Shown: positions 16,036 to 25,217 of the stretch, piece after piece
Numbering within the stretch: position 1 is the first letter of the stretch
Layout: every line of letters starts with the position of its first letter
Source of the DNA: Streptomyces sp. AM 4-1-1
GTDB lineage: Bacteria; Actinomycetota; Actinomycetes; Streptomycetales; Streptomycetaceae
Reading direction: 5' to 3'
DNA: 64,000 nucleotides
Assembly (NCBI RefSeq): GCF_029167625.1
Contig: NZ_CP119145.1
Coordinates: 4,340,001-4,404,000 of the forward strand
Notes under the pieces: model-generated
Told to the model about the DNA's origin: nothing
The model's input: only the letters and a program-made list of their open reading frames with translations
Databases searched by the model: none
Program-made: the position numbers and the translations under genes

Positions 16036-16769
16036 TCAGGGGCCGAACGGCCAGAGTGTGAGCGGTGTGAGCGGTTCCAGCGCCGCCTCCCGGCGGAAGC
16101 GGTCCGGACGGCCACCGGTTCCGGGTTCGTGGGTCTTTCGCGAGCTGATCAGGACGCCCGTCCCGCTCAGCCGGTCCGGGCTCAGCCGATAGGCGGTCCG
16201 GACGGCCTGGGCCGCGTTCAGGTACGGCAGGACCGCCGTCGGGACGCCGAAGCCGTGGGCCTCGCACAGGATGCCCAGGGCCAGGGCCAGGGCCAGGGTG
16301 TCGAACGCCCCGGCGGCCCACTTGTTGATCGTGTGTCGATCGTGTCGAAGGTGGCCGTGGCCACCGCGACGGCGTCCGGGGCGGCAGCGGTCGAGGCTCG
16401 CCCGGCGCGCGCGAGGCCGAGCGGATCGGGTATCCGGTCTGCTCCTCGACCGCCGCCGTGTCGATGAAGCCGAGGCCCTGCGGGGTGGCGACGACACCCA
16501 CCTCCCAGTTTGGGCCTTTCGTTCGGGTCGGGCCGGGCTCGCGGGCTCCGGCAACACATCTCGCGGCGTTGCCGTCGGTCGGCACGGCTCCGCCATGACC
16601 CGCCATGACTCCCTCCTCCGCCTTGCGGCGCACGGCAGCGGAGCCCGCTCCCTGATCCGGCCTGACCCGAACGAAAGGCCGTGGCCCGCTGGGCGGCCGT
16701 GATCAGCTCGCCGGCGTCGTCGGCGATTCCGGCCGCGCACACGACGACGTACAGGAACGGCTTCTCGGT
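16036..16769 (-). pseudogene. Flavoprotein (PPC-decarboxylase-like) disrupted by insertion and frameshifts
   Basis: Pieces of one protein are read in three frames, in order: TEKPFLYVVVCAAGIADDAG then ELITAAQRA (16769 to 16683), then after an inserted element NWEVGVVATPQGLGFIDTAA and EEQTGYPIRSASRAPGEPR (from about 16512), then DAVAVATATFDTID, then INKWAAGAFDTLALALALGI and CEAHGFGVPTAVLPYLNAAQ, ending near PLTPLTLWPFGP at 16036. Together they are a Rossmann-like HFCD flavoprotein of the type related to phosphopantothenoylcysteine decarboxylase. It has a 168-bp element insertion, at least two frameshifts and an LALA expansion. No start codon remains before TEKPF. It is clearly non-functional. 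Confidence 0.85.
16513..16680. mobile_element. 168-bp MITE-like element in the flavoprotein pseudogene
   Basis: Near-perfect 24-bp terminal inverted repeats bound it: GGCCTTTCGTTCGGGTCGGG at 16513-16532 (continuing CCGG) and its complement at 16657-16680, with one mismatch. A second inverted stretch GCGGGCTCCG (16541-16550, complement 16639-16648) extends the match. It lies exactly between codons for ITAAQRA and NWEVGVV of the host gene. It is too short to encode a transposase, so a parent element must have mobilised it. I could not identify a clear target-site duplication. Confidence 0.75.
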
Positions 16770-16999
16770 CCGGGGGCGGGCTGGTCGCTCACTCGCGAAC
16801 TGCCGGTCGACGGCTGAAGTGGTGCGGTCCACGCAGCGTACGGCGACGTCCCCGGACAACCCTGTCGGCAGCCGACTCCCGGCCACCGCTGCCACATCCA
16901 TCGTGCCGCGATCACCGCCGGCCCTCGCGGGGCACGGCCCCGGACCGCTCCCCGTGTCGGCGCTCTCGCGACCCCAGAGAGACTTCCACTATGTCCGTG

Positions 17000-17021
17000 A
17001 TACTAATACCGGTATAAGTAT
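17000..17021. promoter_or_regulatory. 22-bp operator-like palindrome before map
   Basis: ATACTAATACC (17000-17010) and GGTATAAGTAT (17011-17021) are inverted copies with one mismatch. It is an AT-rich island in GC-rich DNA, 31 bp before the map start, so a repressor site of the GntR or similar class is likely. The regulator is not known. Confidence 0.65.
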
Positions 17022-17052
17022 TGGGGACGTCGCATCGCAGGGAGTCACGACC

Positions 17053-17820
17053 ATGGTGGAGATCAAGACCGACACGGCACTGGAGACGATGCGTGAGGCC
17101 GGACGCGTCGTGGCCCAGGCCCTCGCGGCCGCCCGCCGATCCGCAGCCGTGGGGGTCCGCCTGCGCGAGCTCGACGAAGCCGCCCGCACCGTCCTGACCA
17201 AGGCCGGGGCGCGCTCTCCGTTCCTGGGCTACCAGCCCTCCTTCGCCCCCACCCCCTTCCCGGGGGTGATCTGCGCCTCCGTCAACGACGCCCTCGTGCA
17301 CGGCATCCCCGACGACTACCGCCTGCGCGACGGCGATCTGGTCAGCATCGACTGCGGGGCCGAACTCGACGGCTGGACCGGCGACGCCGCGATCAGCTTC
17401 ACCGTCGGCACCCCCCGTCCCGCCGATCTGGAACTCATCGCCGCCACCCAGCGGGCACTGGACGCCGGCATCGCCGCCGCCACCGTCGGCCACCGCATCG
17501 GGGACATCTCCCACGCCGTCAACACCGTCGCCCGCACCGCTCGCTGCGGCATGCCGGCCGACTTCGGCGGCCACGGCATCGGCCGTCAGATGCACGAAGA
17601 CCCCTACGTCCCCAACCACGGACGGCCCGGCCGCGGCTTCGCCCTGCGCCACGGCCTCACCCTCGCCATCGAACCCATGCTCATGGCCGGAGGACGCGAC
17701 GACTACCGCACCGACCCCGACGGATGGACCCTGCGCACGATCGACGGCAGCCGGGCCGCCCACATCGAACACACCGTCGCCATCACCCGGGACGGTCCCC
17801 GCATCCTCACCCTGCCGTGA
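17053..17820 (+). CDS. map: Type I methionine aminopeptidase (second, non-ribosomal-cluster copy)
   Basis: Removes N-terminal Met from nascent proteins using two metal ions. The 255-residue sequence covers the whole type Ia fold. The metal ligands are visible: D in SIDCGAELDGWTGDAAISF (two Asp), H in GHGIGRQMHEDP and E in LAIEPMLMAGG and the C-terminal IEHTVAITRDG. The start is ATG 17053 (MVEIKTDTALETMREAG); longer readings upstream cross the flavoprotein relic and are not credible. The housekeeping map lies with secY/adk in Streptomyces, so this is an accessory copy. The palindrome at 17000 suggests regulated rather than constitutive expression. Confidence 0.92.
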   Translation: MVEIKTDTALETMREAGRVVAQALAAARRSAAVGVRLRELDEAARTVLTKAGARSPFLGYQPSFAPTPFPGVICASVNDALVHGIPDDYRLRDGDLVSIDCGAELDGWTGDAAISFTVGTPRPADLELIAATQRALDAGIAAATVGHRIGDISHAVNTVARTARCGMPADFGGHGIGRQMHEDPYVPNHGRPGRGFALRHGLTLAIEPMLMAGGRDDYRTDPDGWTLRTIDGSRAAHIEHTVAITRDGPRILTLP

Positions 17821-17997
17821 CCTCGAACCCGCTCACACGCGTCGGCGGACGATGGCGGCCTCTCCCGGGACGAACGGGCGGCGGACACAGGCTCCCACCG
17901 GCGTCGAGCGCCCGTGCGGGCGGCCACGCGCCTTGACCGCGGAGCGGATCGCGCGTCGGCGCACACAGGACGCTCGACCGTCACCCCGTCACCCCCG

Positions 17998-19395
17998 TCA
18001 CTCCTTGCGCAGCGCCTCCAGCTGATCCAGGAACCACTGCTGCGGCGGCAGCGCCGTCGACGCGGCGGCCAGCCGTTCGGTGCGCGACGCCCGCTCGGTG
18101 TCGTCCATCAGCAGTGCCTCGTGCAGGGCGTCGGCCGTGGCGGAGACGTCGTACGGGTTCACCACGATCGCGTCGTCGCCCAGCTCCTCGTACGCCCCCG
18201 CCTCGCGCGACAGCACCAGCACACAGCCGTCGTCCGAGACCACCGGGACCTCCTTCGCGACGAGGTTCATGCCGTCGCGGATCGGGTTGACCAGGGCCAC
18301 GTCCGCCAGCCGGTACGCCGCGAGGGAACGTGCGAAGTCGTCCTTGACGTGCAGCAGGACCGGCATCCAGCCGGGCGCCGCGTACCGGGCGTTGATCTGC
18401 GCGGCCACCGACTCCACCTGTGAGGTGTAGTCGCGGTACACCGCCAGGTCCTGCCGCGACGGATACGCGAACGCCACGTGCGTCACCCGCCCGTGCCACT
18501 CGGGGTGCTCGTCGAGGAGCTGGCGGAAGGCGTGGAGGCCGCGCACGATGTTCTTCGACAGCTCCGTGCGGTCCACCCGCACGATCACCTTGCGGTCGGC
18601 GTCGCCCCCGATCTCCTCGCGCAGCGCCGCCATCCGCTGGTCCACGTCCGGCTCGTGCGCGCGCCTGCGCAGGAAGTCCGCGTCCGCGCCGAGGCCGTGC
18701 ACCCCGATCCTGGTGCCGCCCGTGCCGCCCAGGATCTCCGTGCAGCAGCTGATGAACGCGTCGGCCCAGCGCCGGGTCAGGAACGCCGCCCGGTCCGCGC
18801 CCAGGATGCCGCGCAGCAGCTGTTCGGCGATGTCGTCGGGCAGCAGCCGGAAGTAGTCGACGGGCGCCCACGGGGTGTGCGAGAAGTGCCCGATCCGCAG
18901 GTCGGGGCGCAGCTCCCGGAGCATCCCCGGCACCAGCGACAGGTGGTAGTCCTGCACCAGCACCGAGGCGCCCTCGGCGGCCTCCTCGGCGAGCGCATCG
19001 GCGAAGGCCCGGTTGTACGCCTCGTACGACGCCCACCGCCGCCGGAACCGGGCGTCGAACACCGGCTCCATCGGGGTCTGGTAGAGCAGGTGGTGGACGA
19101 ACCACAGCACGGAGTTCGCGATGCCGTTGTACGCGTCGGCGTGCACCTCGGGGTCGATGTCGAGCATCCGGACACCCGGCTCGCCGATCCCGCGCACGAC
19201 CGCCTCGCGGTCGCCCTCGCCGAGCGCCGCGCACACCCACAGCGAGTCGGCGTCCGAGCCGATCGCCGACAGGCCGGACACCAGCCCGCCCCCGCCCCGC
19301 TTCGAGTCCAGCTCACCGTCGTCGCGCAGTGTGTACGAGACGGGGCCGCGGTTGGACGCGACGAGTACCTGTGCCTTGGCGTGCTCGGAGACCAT
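17998..19395 (-). CDS. otsA: Trehalose-6-phosphate synthase OtsA
   Basis: GT20 glycosyltransferase that joins UDP- or GDP-glucose to glucose-6-phosphate. It contains the opening VLVASNRGPVSY, the GGGGLVSGLS loop, VQDYHLSLVPGMLRELRPDL, HTPWAPVDYFRLLP, the RVDRTELSKNI nucleotide site and NPIRDGMNLVAKE near the C-terminus. From ATG 19395 it has 465 residues. An alternative GTG at 19443 overlaps the gpgS stop as GTGA and would add 16 residues (VTWDVWVEQVRARFGD); that coupling is attractive, so the start is open. It follows gpgS in the same transcript. Confidence 0.93.
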   Translation of the reverse strand: MVSEHAKAQVLVASNRGPVSYTLRDDGELDSKRGGGGLVSGLSAIGSDADSLWVCAALGEGDREAVVRGIGEPGVRMLDIDPEVHADAYNGIANSVLWFVHHLLYQTPMEPVFDARFRRRWASYEAYNRAFADALAEEAAEGASVLVQDYHLSLVPGMLRELRPDLRIGHFSHTPWAPVDYFRLLPDDIAEQLLRGILGADRAAFLTRRWADAFISCCTEILGGTGGTRIGVHGLGADADFLRRRAHEPDVDQRMAALREEIGGDADRKVIVRVDRTELSKNIVRGLHAFRQLLDEHPEWHGRVTHVAFAYPSRQDLAVYRDYTSQVESVAAQINARYAAPGWMPVLLHVKDDFARSLAAYRLADVALVNPIRDGMNLVAKEVPVVSDDGCVLVLSREAGAYEELGDDAIVVNPYDVSATADALHEALLMDDTERASRTERLAAASTALPPQQWFLDQLEALRKE

Positions 19396-19439
19396 GTCAC
19401 CGAACCTAGCCCGAACCTGCTCCACCCAAACGTCCCACG

Positions 19440-20414
19440 TCACGCCGCGTGGCGCGATCGGTACTCCGGCATCTCCAGCATCGGCGGCCGTTCCTCGGTG
19501 TCCACGGGGTAGGTACGCGGTACGAATCCGTGCTCGCCCCGCTCGAACTGCGTGATCTCCGGGCGTACCAACGAGCCCCGGGAAAGGCGCAGTTGTGCCG
19601 TCCGGTAGATCGCCGCCGCCATCCGGCCCAGCGCCCGGCCGTCCTGGTGGCGGTGTTTGCGGACCCCGACGTCGACCTGCGCCAGCGCGTCCAGACCGAC
19701 GGTGTGCAGGGCGTCGACGAGGAGGCCCAGCTCCACTCCGTAACCGACCGGGAAGGGCAGCCGTTCGAGGAGGGACCGCCGGACCGCGTACTCGCCGCCC
19801 AGCGGCTGCACGAACCCGGCCAGCCGCGGCCAGTGCAGATTGAGCAGCGGCCGGGCCACCAGTTCGGTGACGCGACCGCCCTGGCCCGCCTCGTCACCCA
19901 GCGGACGGTCGTACATGGCCTTCACGAACTGCACCTCGGGGTCCGTGAGCAGCGGGCCGACGATGCCGGAGACGAAGTCCGCGGAGAACTCCCGCAGATC
20001 GGCGTCGACGAAACAGACGATGTCCCCACTGGTGACCAGGAGTGACCGCCACAGGACCTCGCCCTTGCCGGGGGACGCGGGCAGCCGGGGCAGGATCGTG
20101 TCCCGGTGCACGACCCGGGCGCCGGCCCGCCTGGCCACCTCGGCGGTCGCGTCCGTCGAACCCGAGTCGATCACCACCAGCTCGTCGACCAGCGGGATGT
20201 TCTCCATCAGCTCGCGCCGGATCGTGGCGACGATCGCGCCGACCGTCGCCTCCTCGTTCAGCGCGGGCAGCACGACGCTCACGGTGGCGCCGCCCCCCGC
20301 GCCCCTCGGGCCGGCCGACTCGGCCCGCGCCTTGGCGGCCGGGAGCCGCTGCGCCGGACGCTCGTCGGCCGACCAGGAACGCCTGGTCAGCCAGCGTTCC
20401 ACCTCTTCCAGCAC
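19440..20414 (-). CDS. gpgS: Glucosyl-3-phosphoglycerate synthase
   Basis: GT81/GT2-type enzyme that transfers glucose from NDP-glucose to 3-phosphoglycerate, the first step to glucosylglycerate, a compatible solute and precursor of methylglucose polysaccharides. Seen in the 324 residues: VVLPALNEEATVGAIV (N-terminal nucleotide fold), VVIDSGSTDATAE, the DXD-type metal motif FVDADLREF, GGEYAVRRSLLERLPFPVGY and GVELGLLVDALHTVGL, all characteristic of GpgS. It starts at ATG 20414 and is the first gene of an operon with otsA, pairing glucosylglycerate with trehalose synthesis. Confidence 0.9.
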   Translation of the reverse strand: MLEEVERWLTRRSWSADERPAQRLPAAKARAESAGPRGAGGGATVSVVLPALNEEATVGAIVATIRRELMENIPLVDELVVIDSGSTDATAEVARRAGARVVHRDTILPRLPASPGKGEVLWRSLLVTSGDIVCFVDADLREFSADFVSGIVGPLLTDPEVQFVKAMYDRPLGDEAGQGGRVTELVARPLLNLHWPRLAGFVQPLGGEYAVRRSLLERLPFPVGYGVELGLLVDALHTVGLDALAQVDVGVRKHRHQDGRALGRMAAAIYRTAQLRLSRGSLVRPEITQFERGEHGFVPRTYPVDTEERPPMLEMPEYRSRHAA

Positions 20415-20568
20415 GGTCGGAACTCCCTTATGTGACGCATCTCGCGGTTCGGACGACTATCTCAACAGTCCAGTGCTTCGGTTACAGTCTTGAACAACGC
20501 GGATCACCGTCGCATGTCGGGGTCGTTCCGCGAAAAAACGCCTGGATCCATGGTCCAGTGCCATACCG

Positions 20569-20692
20569 CTCATCCAGAGGGGCAGAGGGAACGGCCCGTT
20601 GAAGCCCCGGCAACCCTCCTGCCGACCGCGAAGGTCGGTGGGGTAGGTGCCAATTCCGTCTCGTGGCGAAACGCGTCACGAGGAAGATGAGG
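20569..20692 (+). promoter_or_regulatory. SAM-I (S-box) riboswitch upstream of thrC
   Basis: All conserved blocks are present in order: CTCATCCAGAGGGGCAGAGG, GAACGGCCCGTTGAAGCC, CCGGCAACC, the P3 hairpin GCCGACCGCGAAGGTCGGT, GTAGGTGCCAATTCCG, the P4 hairpin CTCGTG...CACGAG and GAAGATGAG closing P1. CTCATC (20569-20574) pairs with GATGAG (20686-20691). The thrC Shine-Dalgarno (GAGGAAAGG) begins inside the 3' strand of P1 and ATG is at 20709, so there is no space for a separate terminator. SAM binding should hide the ribosome site, giving translational repression; this last point is inference. Confidence 0.93.
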
Positions 20693-20708
20693 AAAGGGCC
20701 TCGCCATC

Positions 20709-22001
20709 ATGGCTGTGCAGACTGTCGCAACGAACATCGATTCTTCCGTGGACCTCGGTCCCGCCGCAGCCCTCTCCTGCCGCGAGTGCGGCGAGCGATT
20801 CGAACTCGGTCCCCTTTTCGCCTGTGCGTCCTGTTTCGGGCCGCTCGAAGTGGCGTACGACCTGCCGACCGGCAGCCCCGATGAGCTGAAGAAGCGCATC
20901 GCGGAAGGGCCCGACAACATCTGGCGGTACGCGCCGCTGCTTCCCGTTCCGGCCGACGTCGCCGGGAAGCCGAACATCAACCCCGGCTTCACCAAGCTGG
21001 TCAAGGCCGACAACCTGGCCCGCGAGCTGGGCGTCACCGGCGCCCTGTACGTCAAGGACGACTCGGGCAACCCGACCCACTCCTTCAAGGACCGGGTCGT
21101 GGCGATCGCCGTCGAGGCCGCCCGCGCCTTCGGTTTCACCACCCTCTCCTGCTCCTCCACGGGCAACCTCGCGGGCGCGGTGGGAGCCGCGGCCGCCCGC
21201 GCCGGCTTCCGCTCCTGCGTGTTCATCCCGCACGACCTGGAGCAGGGCAAGGTCGTCATGGCCGCGGTGTACGGCGGTGAGCTGGTCGGCATCGAGGGCA
21301 ACTACGACGACGTCAACCGCTTCTGCTCGGAACTGATCGGCGACCCGCTCGGCGAGGGCTGGGGCTTCGTCAACGTCAACCTCCGCCCGTACTACGGCGA
21401 GGGCTCCAAGACCCTGGCGTACGAGATCTGCGAGCAGCTGGGCTGGCGGCTGCCCGACCAGATCGTCATCCCGATCGCGTCCGGATCGCAGCTCACCAAG
21501 ATCGACAAGGGGCTCCAGGAGCTGATCAAGCTCGGCCTGGTCGAGGACAAGCCGTACAAGATCTTCGGAGCCCAGGCCGAGGGCTGCTCCCCGGTCTCCG
21601 CCGCCTTCAAGGCCGGTCACGACGTGGTGCGCCCGCAGAAGCCGAACACCATCGCCAAGTCCCTGGCGATCGGCAACCCGGCGGACGGCCCGTACGTCCT
21701 GGACATCGCGCGCCGGACCGGCGGCGCGGTCGAGGACGTCGACGACGAGCAGATCGTGGACGCGATCAAGCTGCTGGCCCGCACCGAGGGCATCTTCGCG
21801 GAGACCGCGGGCGGAGTGACGGTCGGTGTCACCAAGAAGCTGATCGAGGCCGGTGTGCTCGACCCGACGCTCACCACCGTCGTCCTGAACACCGGGGACG
21901 GGCTGAAGACGCTGGACGCCGTCTCCCCGACGACCGGCCTGAGCGCCACGATCCGGCCGAGCCTGGACGCGTTCCGCGACGCGGGCCTCGGCAGCGCCTG
22001 A
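20709..22001 (+). CDS. thrC: Threonine synthase
   Basis: PLP enzyme converting O-phosphohomoserine to threonine and phosphate. The 430-residue protein has an N-terminal zinc-ribbon-like CRECG...CASCF (residues about 24-45), the PLP lysine motif NPTHSFKDRVVAIA, the SCSSTGNLAGAVGAAAARAG phosphate loop and the GSQLTKIDKG segment. It starts at ATG 20709, immediately after the SAM riboswitch, with SD GAGGAAAGG. The MoaD-like gene follows 50 bp downstream in the same transcript. O-phosphohomoserine is also the branch point to methionine in actinobacteria, which gives metabolic logic for SAM control. Confidence 0.95.
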   Translation: MAVQTVATNIDSSVDLGPAAALSCRECGERFELGPLFACASCFGPLEVAYDLPTGSPDELKKRIAEGPDNIWRYAPLLPVPADVAGKPNINPGFTKLVKADNLARELGVTGALYVKDDSGNPTHSFKDRVVAIAVEAARAFGFTTLSCSSTGNLAGAVGAAAARAGFRSCVFIPHDLEQGKVVMAAVYGGELVGIEGNYDDVNRFCSELIGDPLGEGWGFVNVNLRPYYGEGSKTLAYEICEQLGWRLPDQIVIPIASGSQLTKIDKGLQELIKLGLVEDKPYKIFGAQAEGCSPVSAAFKAGHDVVRPQKPNTIAKSLAIGNPADGPYVLDIARRTGGAVEDVDDEQIVDAIKLLARTEGIFAETAGGVTVGVTKKLIEAGVLDPTLTTVVLNTGDGLKTLDAVSPTTGLSATIRPSLDAFRDAGLGSA

Positions 22002-22051
22002 GCCCGCCGCCGCACGACGACGACCCCCGAGATCCCAGGAAGGCACCCCTC

Positions 22052-22330
22052 ATGAGCGTCAAGGTCCGCATCCCCACCATTCTCCGTACCTACACGGGCG
22101 GCCGGTCGGAGGTCCCCGCCGAGGGCGAGAACCTGTCCCAGGTCATCGAGTCCCTGGAGCGGAACCACCCGGGCATCGCCGCCCGCGTGCTGGACGAGCA
22201 GGGCAAGCTGCGCCGCTTCGTCAACGTGTACGTGAACGACGACGACGTCCGCTTCGAGGGCGGCCTCGACGCCGTCACCCCGGACGGCGCGGGCATTTCG
22301 ATCATTCCGGCCGTAGCGGGCGGCTGCTGA
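22052..22330 (+). CDS. MoaD/ThiS-family ubiquitin-like sulfur carrier (CysO-like)
   Basis: A 92-residue beta-grasp protein: MSVKVRIPTILRTYTGGRSE, VIESLERNHPGIAARVLDEQ, GKLRRFVNVYVNDDDVRF, ending AVAGGC. Sulfur carriers end in GlyGly, which is adenylated and thiocarboxylated; here one Cys follows, so activation would need removal of that residue, as done by Mec+/JAMM-type peptidases in CysO and related systems. The location after thrC resembles CysO-linked cysteine/methionine pathways. The start is ATG 22052 with AGGAAGG upstream. A MoaD role in molybdopterin is less likely without moa neighbours. Confidence 0.82.
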   Translation: MSVKVRIPTILRTYTGGRSEVPAEGENLSQVIESLERNHPGIAARVLDEQGKLRRFVNVYVNDDDVRFEGGLDAVTPDGAGISIIPAVAGGC

Positions 22331-22440
22331 CATCCCCGTAATACCGGAAGATCATCACCGGACCGGCCGCCATGTGATCGTCGATATCTGATCTCTCATA
22401 ACTGACCAATCGTGTCCGGTCGCACATGTCCGATCATTGG

Positions 22441-22475
22441 ATTGCCCTCTCCGAGCAACTGACGGAGGGGGCAAT
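22441..22475 (+). terminator. Terminator of the thrC-sulfur carrier operon
   Basis: ATTGCCCTCTCCG (22441-22453) pairs with CGGAGGGGGCAAT (22463-22475) over 13 bp with one G-T pair and a 9-nt loop. A mutually exclusive pairing with downstream CCCCCTCCGCTGCTC (22508-22522) is possible and is reported as a finding. Confidence 0.75.
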
Positions 22476-22691
22476 TCGCATGGTTGAGAGGGGTAGAGTG
22501 TGGGTAGCCCCCTCCGCTGCTCGCGGCGTCCGCGCATGTGATTGCGCCGCCGTACGACAAGAAGCAGCCAAAGTGCGCGACCCCATTGAGTGCTAAGTGG
22601 CCTTTGTCTGGCCCGGGTTGCCCTGAGTCCTCACGAATTCCCCTTGTTTCGGGTGTTCGCCCGTGCCCAGAATTCTCGTCGGATTGACCTG

Positions 22692-22719
22692 TTGCAGAGG
22701 GCAGTTGGGCAGATACATT
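22692..22719 (+). promoter_or_regulatory. Probable promoter of the cold-shock gene
   Basis: TTGCAG (22692-22697) and TACATT (22714-22719) are separated by 16 bp. Initiation here would give a leader of about 110 nt containing the hairpin at 22746-22770. Long leaders are usual for csp genes. Confidence 0.45.
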
Positions 22720-22834
22720 CGGCCGCGGTCGACGCGTTCCGGCGCACACCCTCTCTTGTTCGGAGGGTGTCAGGTCTGACCCGGGTCCGCGAAGTGCGGA
22801 TTCCGTGCAAGGGCCAGTAATAGGGGAGTTAGGC

Positions 22835-23041
22835 ATGGCTCAGGGCACCGTCAAGTGGTTCAACGCGGAGAAGGGGTACGGCTTCATCGCGGTCGACGGT
22901 GGTGCGGATGTTTTCGTCCACTACAGCGCGATCCAGATGGACGGATACCGCACCCTCGAAGAGGGTCAGCGAGTTGAATTCGAGATCTCGCAGGGCCAGA
23001 AGGGGCCCCAGGCCGACATGGTCAAGCTCGCTGTCGGCTGA
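22835..23041 (+). CDS. CspA-family cold-shock RNA/DNA-binding protein
   Basis: A 68-residue single cold-shock domain: [20 protein letters not shown] with RNP1 (KGYGFI) and VFVHYSAI as RNP2. It acts as an RNA chaperone in the cytosol. ATG 22835 is preceded by AGGGGAGTTAGGC, a good ribosome site, and the length equals that of other Streptomyces Csp (ScoF/SC7.0 type). It is monocistronic, flanked by its own leader and a perfect terminator at 23084-23115. Confidence 0.96.
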   Translation: MAQGTVKWFNAEKGYGFIAVDGGADVFVHYSAIQMDGYRTLEEGQRVEFEISQGQKGPQADMVKLAVG

Positions 23042-23083
23042 GCCGGCCGCGGCCGGTCGTCGGTCACCACATCTCTCACGCAC

Positions 23084-23115
23084 GGAGGGCTCGTACCCCA
23101 GGGTACGAGCCCTCC
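23084..23115 (+). terminator. Perfect hairpin terminator after the cold-shock gene
   Basis: GGAGGGCTCGTACCC (23084-23098) and GGGTACGAGCCCTCC (23101-23115) are exact complements around a CA centre. Confidence 0.8.
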
Positions 23116-23230
23116 GCGCGTCCGCGTGCGCCCGTCCCGTCTCCGTCACCGCGCCCGCCGGGCAGCGCGTGTTTCCGGCCGCGCGGGCCCGGGAAACGGC
23201 CGCGCATCTGTCCACAAACAGGAACGGCTG

Positions 23231-23293
23231 CTTGCACTCGAAGGGGTCGAGTGCTAATCATTGGCGTTAGCACTCTGACGTTGAGAGTGACAG
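23231..23293 (+). promoter_or_regulatory. Tandem CIRCE operators of groEL2
   Basis: First element: CTTGCACTC (23231-23239), 9-bp spacer, GAGTGCTAA (23249-23257). Second: TTAGCACTC (23267-23275), 9-bp spacer, GAGTGACAG (23285-23293). Both have the TTAGCACTC-N9-GAGTGCTAA layout bound by HrcA, each with one degenerate arm. The inner arms GAGTGCTAA and TTAGCACTC also form their own 9-bp-spaced palindrome. Confidence 0.88.
23232..23260 (+). promoter_or_regulatory. groEL2 vegetative promoter inside CIRCE
   Basis: TTGCAC (23232-23237) and TAATCA (23255-23260) are spaced by 17 bp and are embedded in the first CIRCE, so HrcA binding would block polymerase. The resulting leader is about 180 nt. Confidence 0.65.
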
Positions 23294-23412
23294 AAGGACC
23301 GGGTCGGTGAGGCCCGCAGGCCAGGCGGGGCAAGGAACCGTCGGGCACGCAGGCCGTCCGTCGCGGGCGCCACACGGTCCGGAGCAATCCACCCCTTCCC
23401 CCATGGCATTGA

Positions 23413-25071
<1,659 letters not shown>

Positions 25072-25114
25072 TCCGCGAGGATCAGCAGCTCCAGCGCACC
25101 CTTCGAACGGTGCC

Positions 25115-25151
25115 GCCACCGGCCCCCGGGACTTTCCCGGGGGCCGGTGGC
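25115..25151 (+). terminator. Strong terminator after groEL2
   Basis: GCCACCGGCCCCCGGGA (25115-25131) pairs with TCCCGGGGGCCGGTGGC (25135-25151), a 17-bp perfect stem with loop CTT. Confidence 0.85.
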
Positions 25152-25217
25152 ATGTCGCGTTCCGGGCCCGGTTCGGCCGCCGGTGGCCTCGGAGCCGCTG
25201 ACTGGTTCAATGCGGGA

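Larger units (their letters stand above)
22331..22834 (+). other. Long leader/intergenic region before the cold-shock gene
   Basis: About 500 bp without a credible gene. It holds the operon terminator, an alternative hairpin partner (22508-22522), a lone CIRCE half-site GAGTGCTAA at 22588-22596, a probable promoter near 22692-22719, and a 5'-leader hairpin ACACCCTC/GAGGGTGT at 22746-22770. Confidence 0.55.

Noticed and set aside
22396..22836. 146-codon minus-strand frame upstream of the cold-shock gene
   Set aside because: It crosses a terminator, a promoter and the csp leader, and the product shows no family features.
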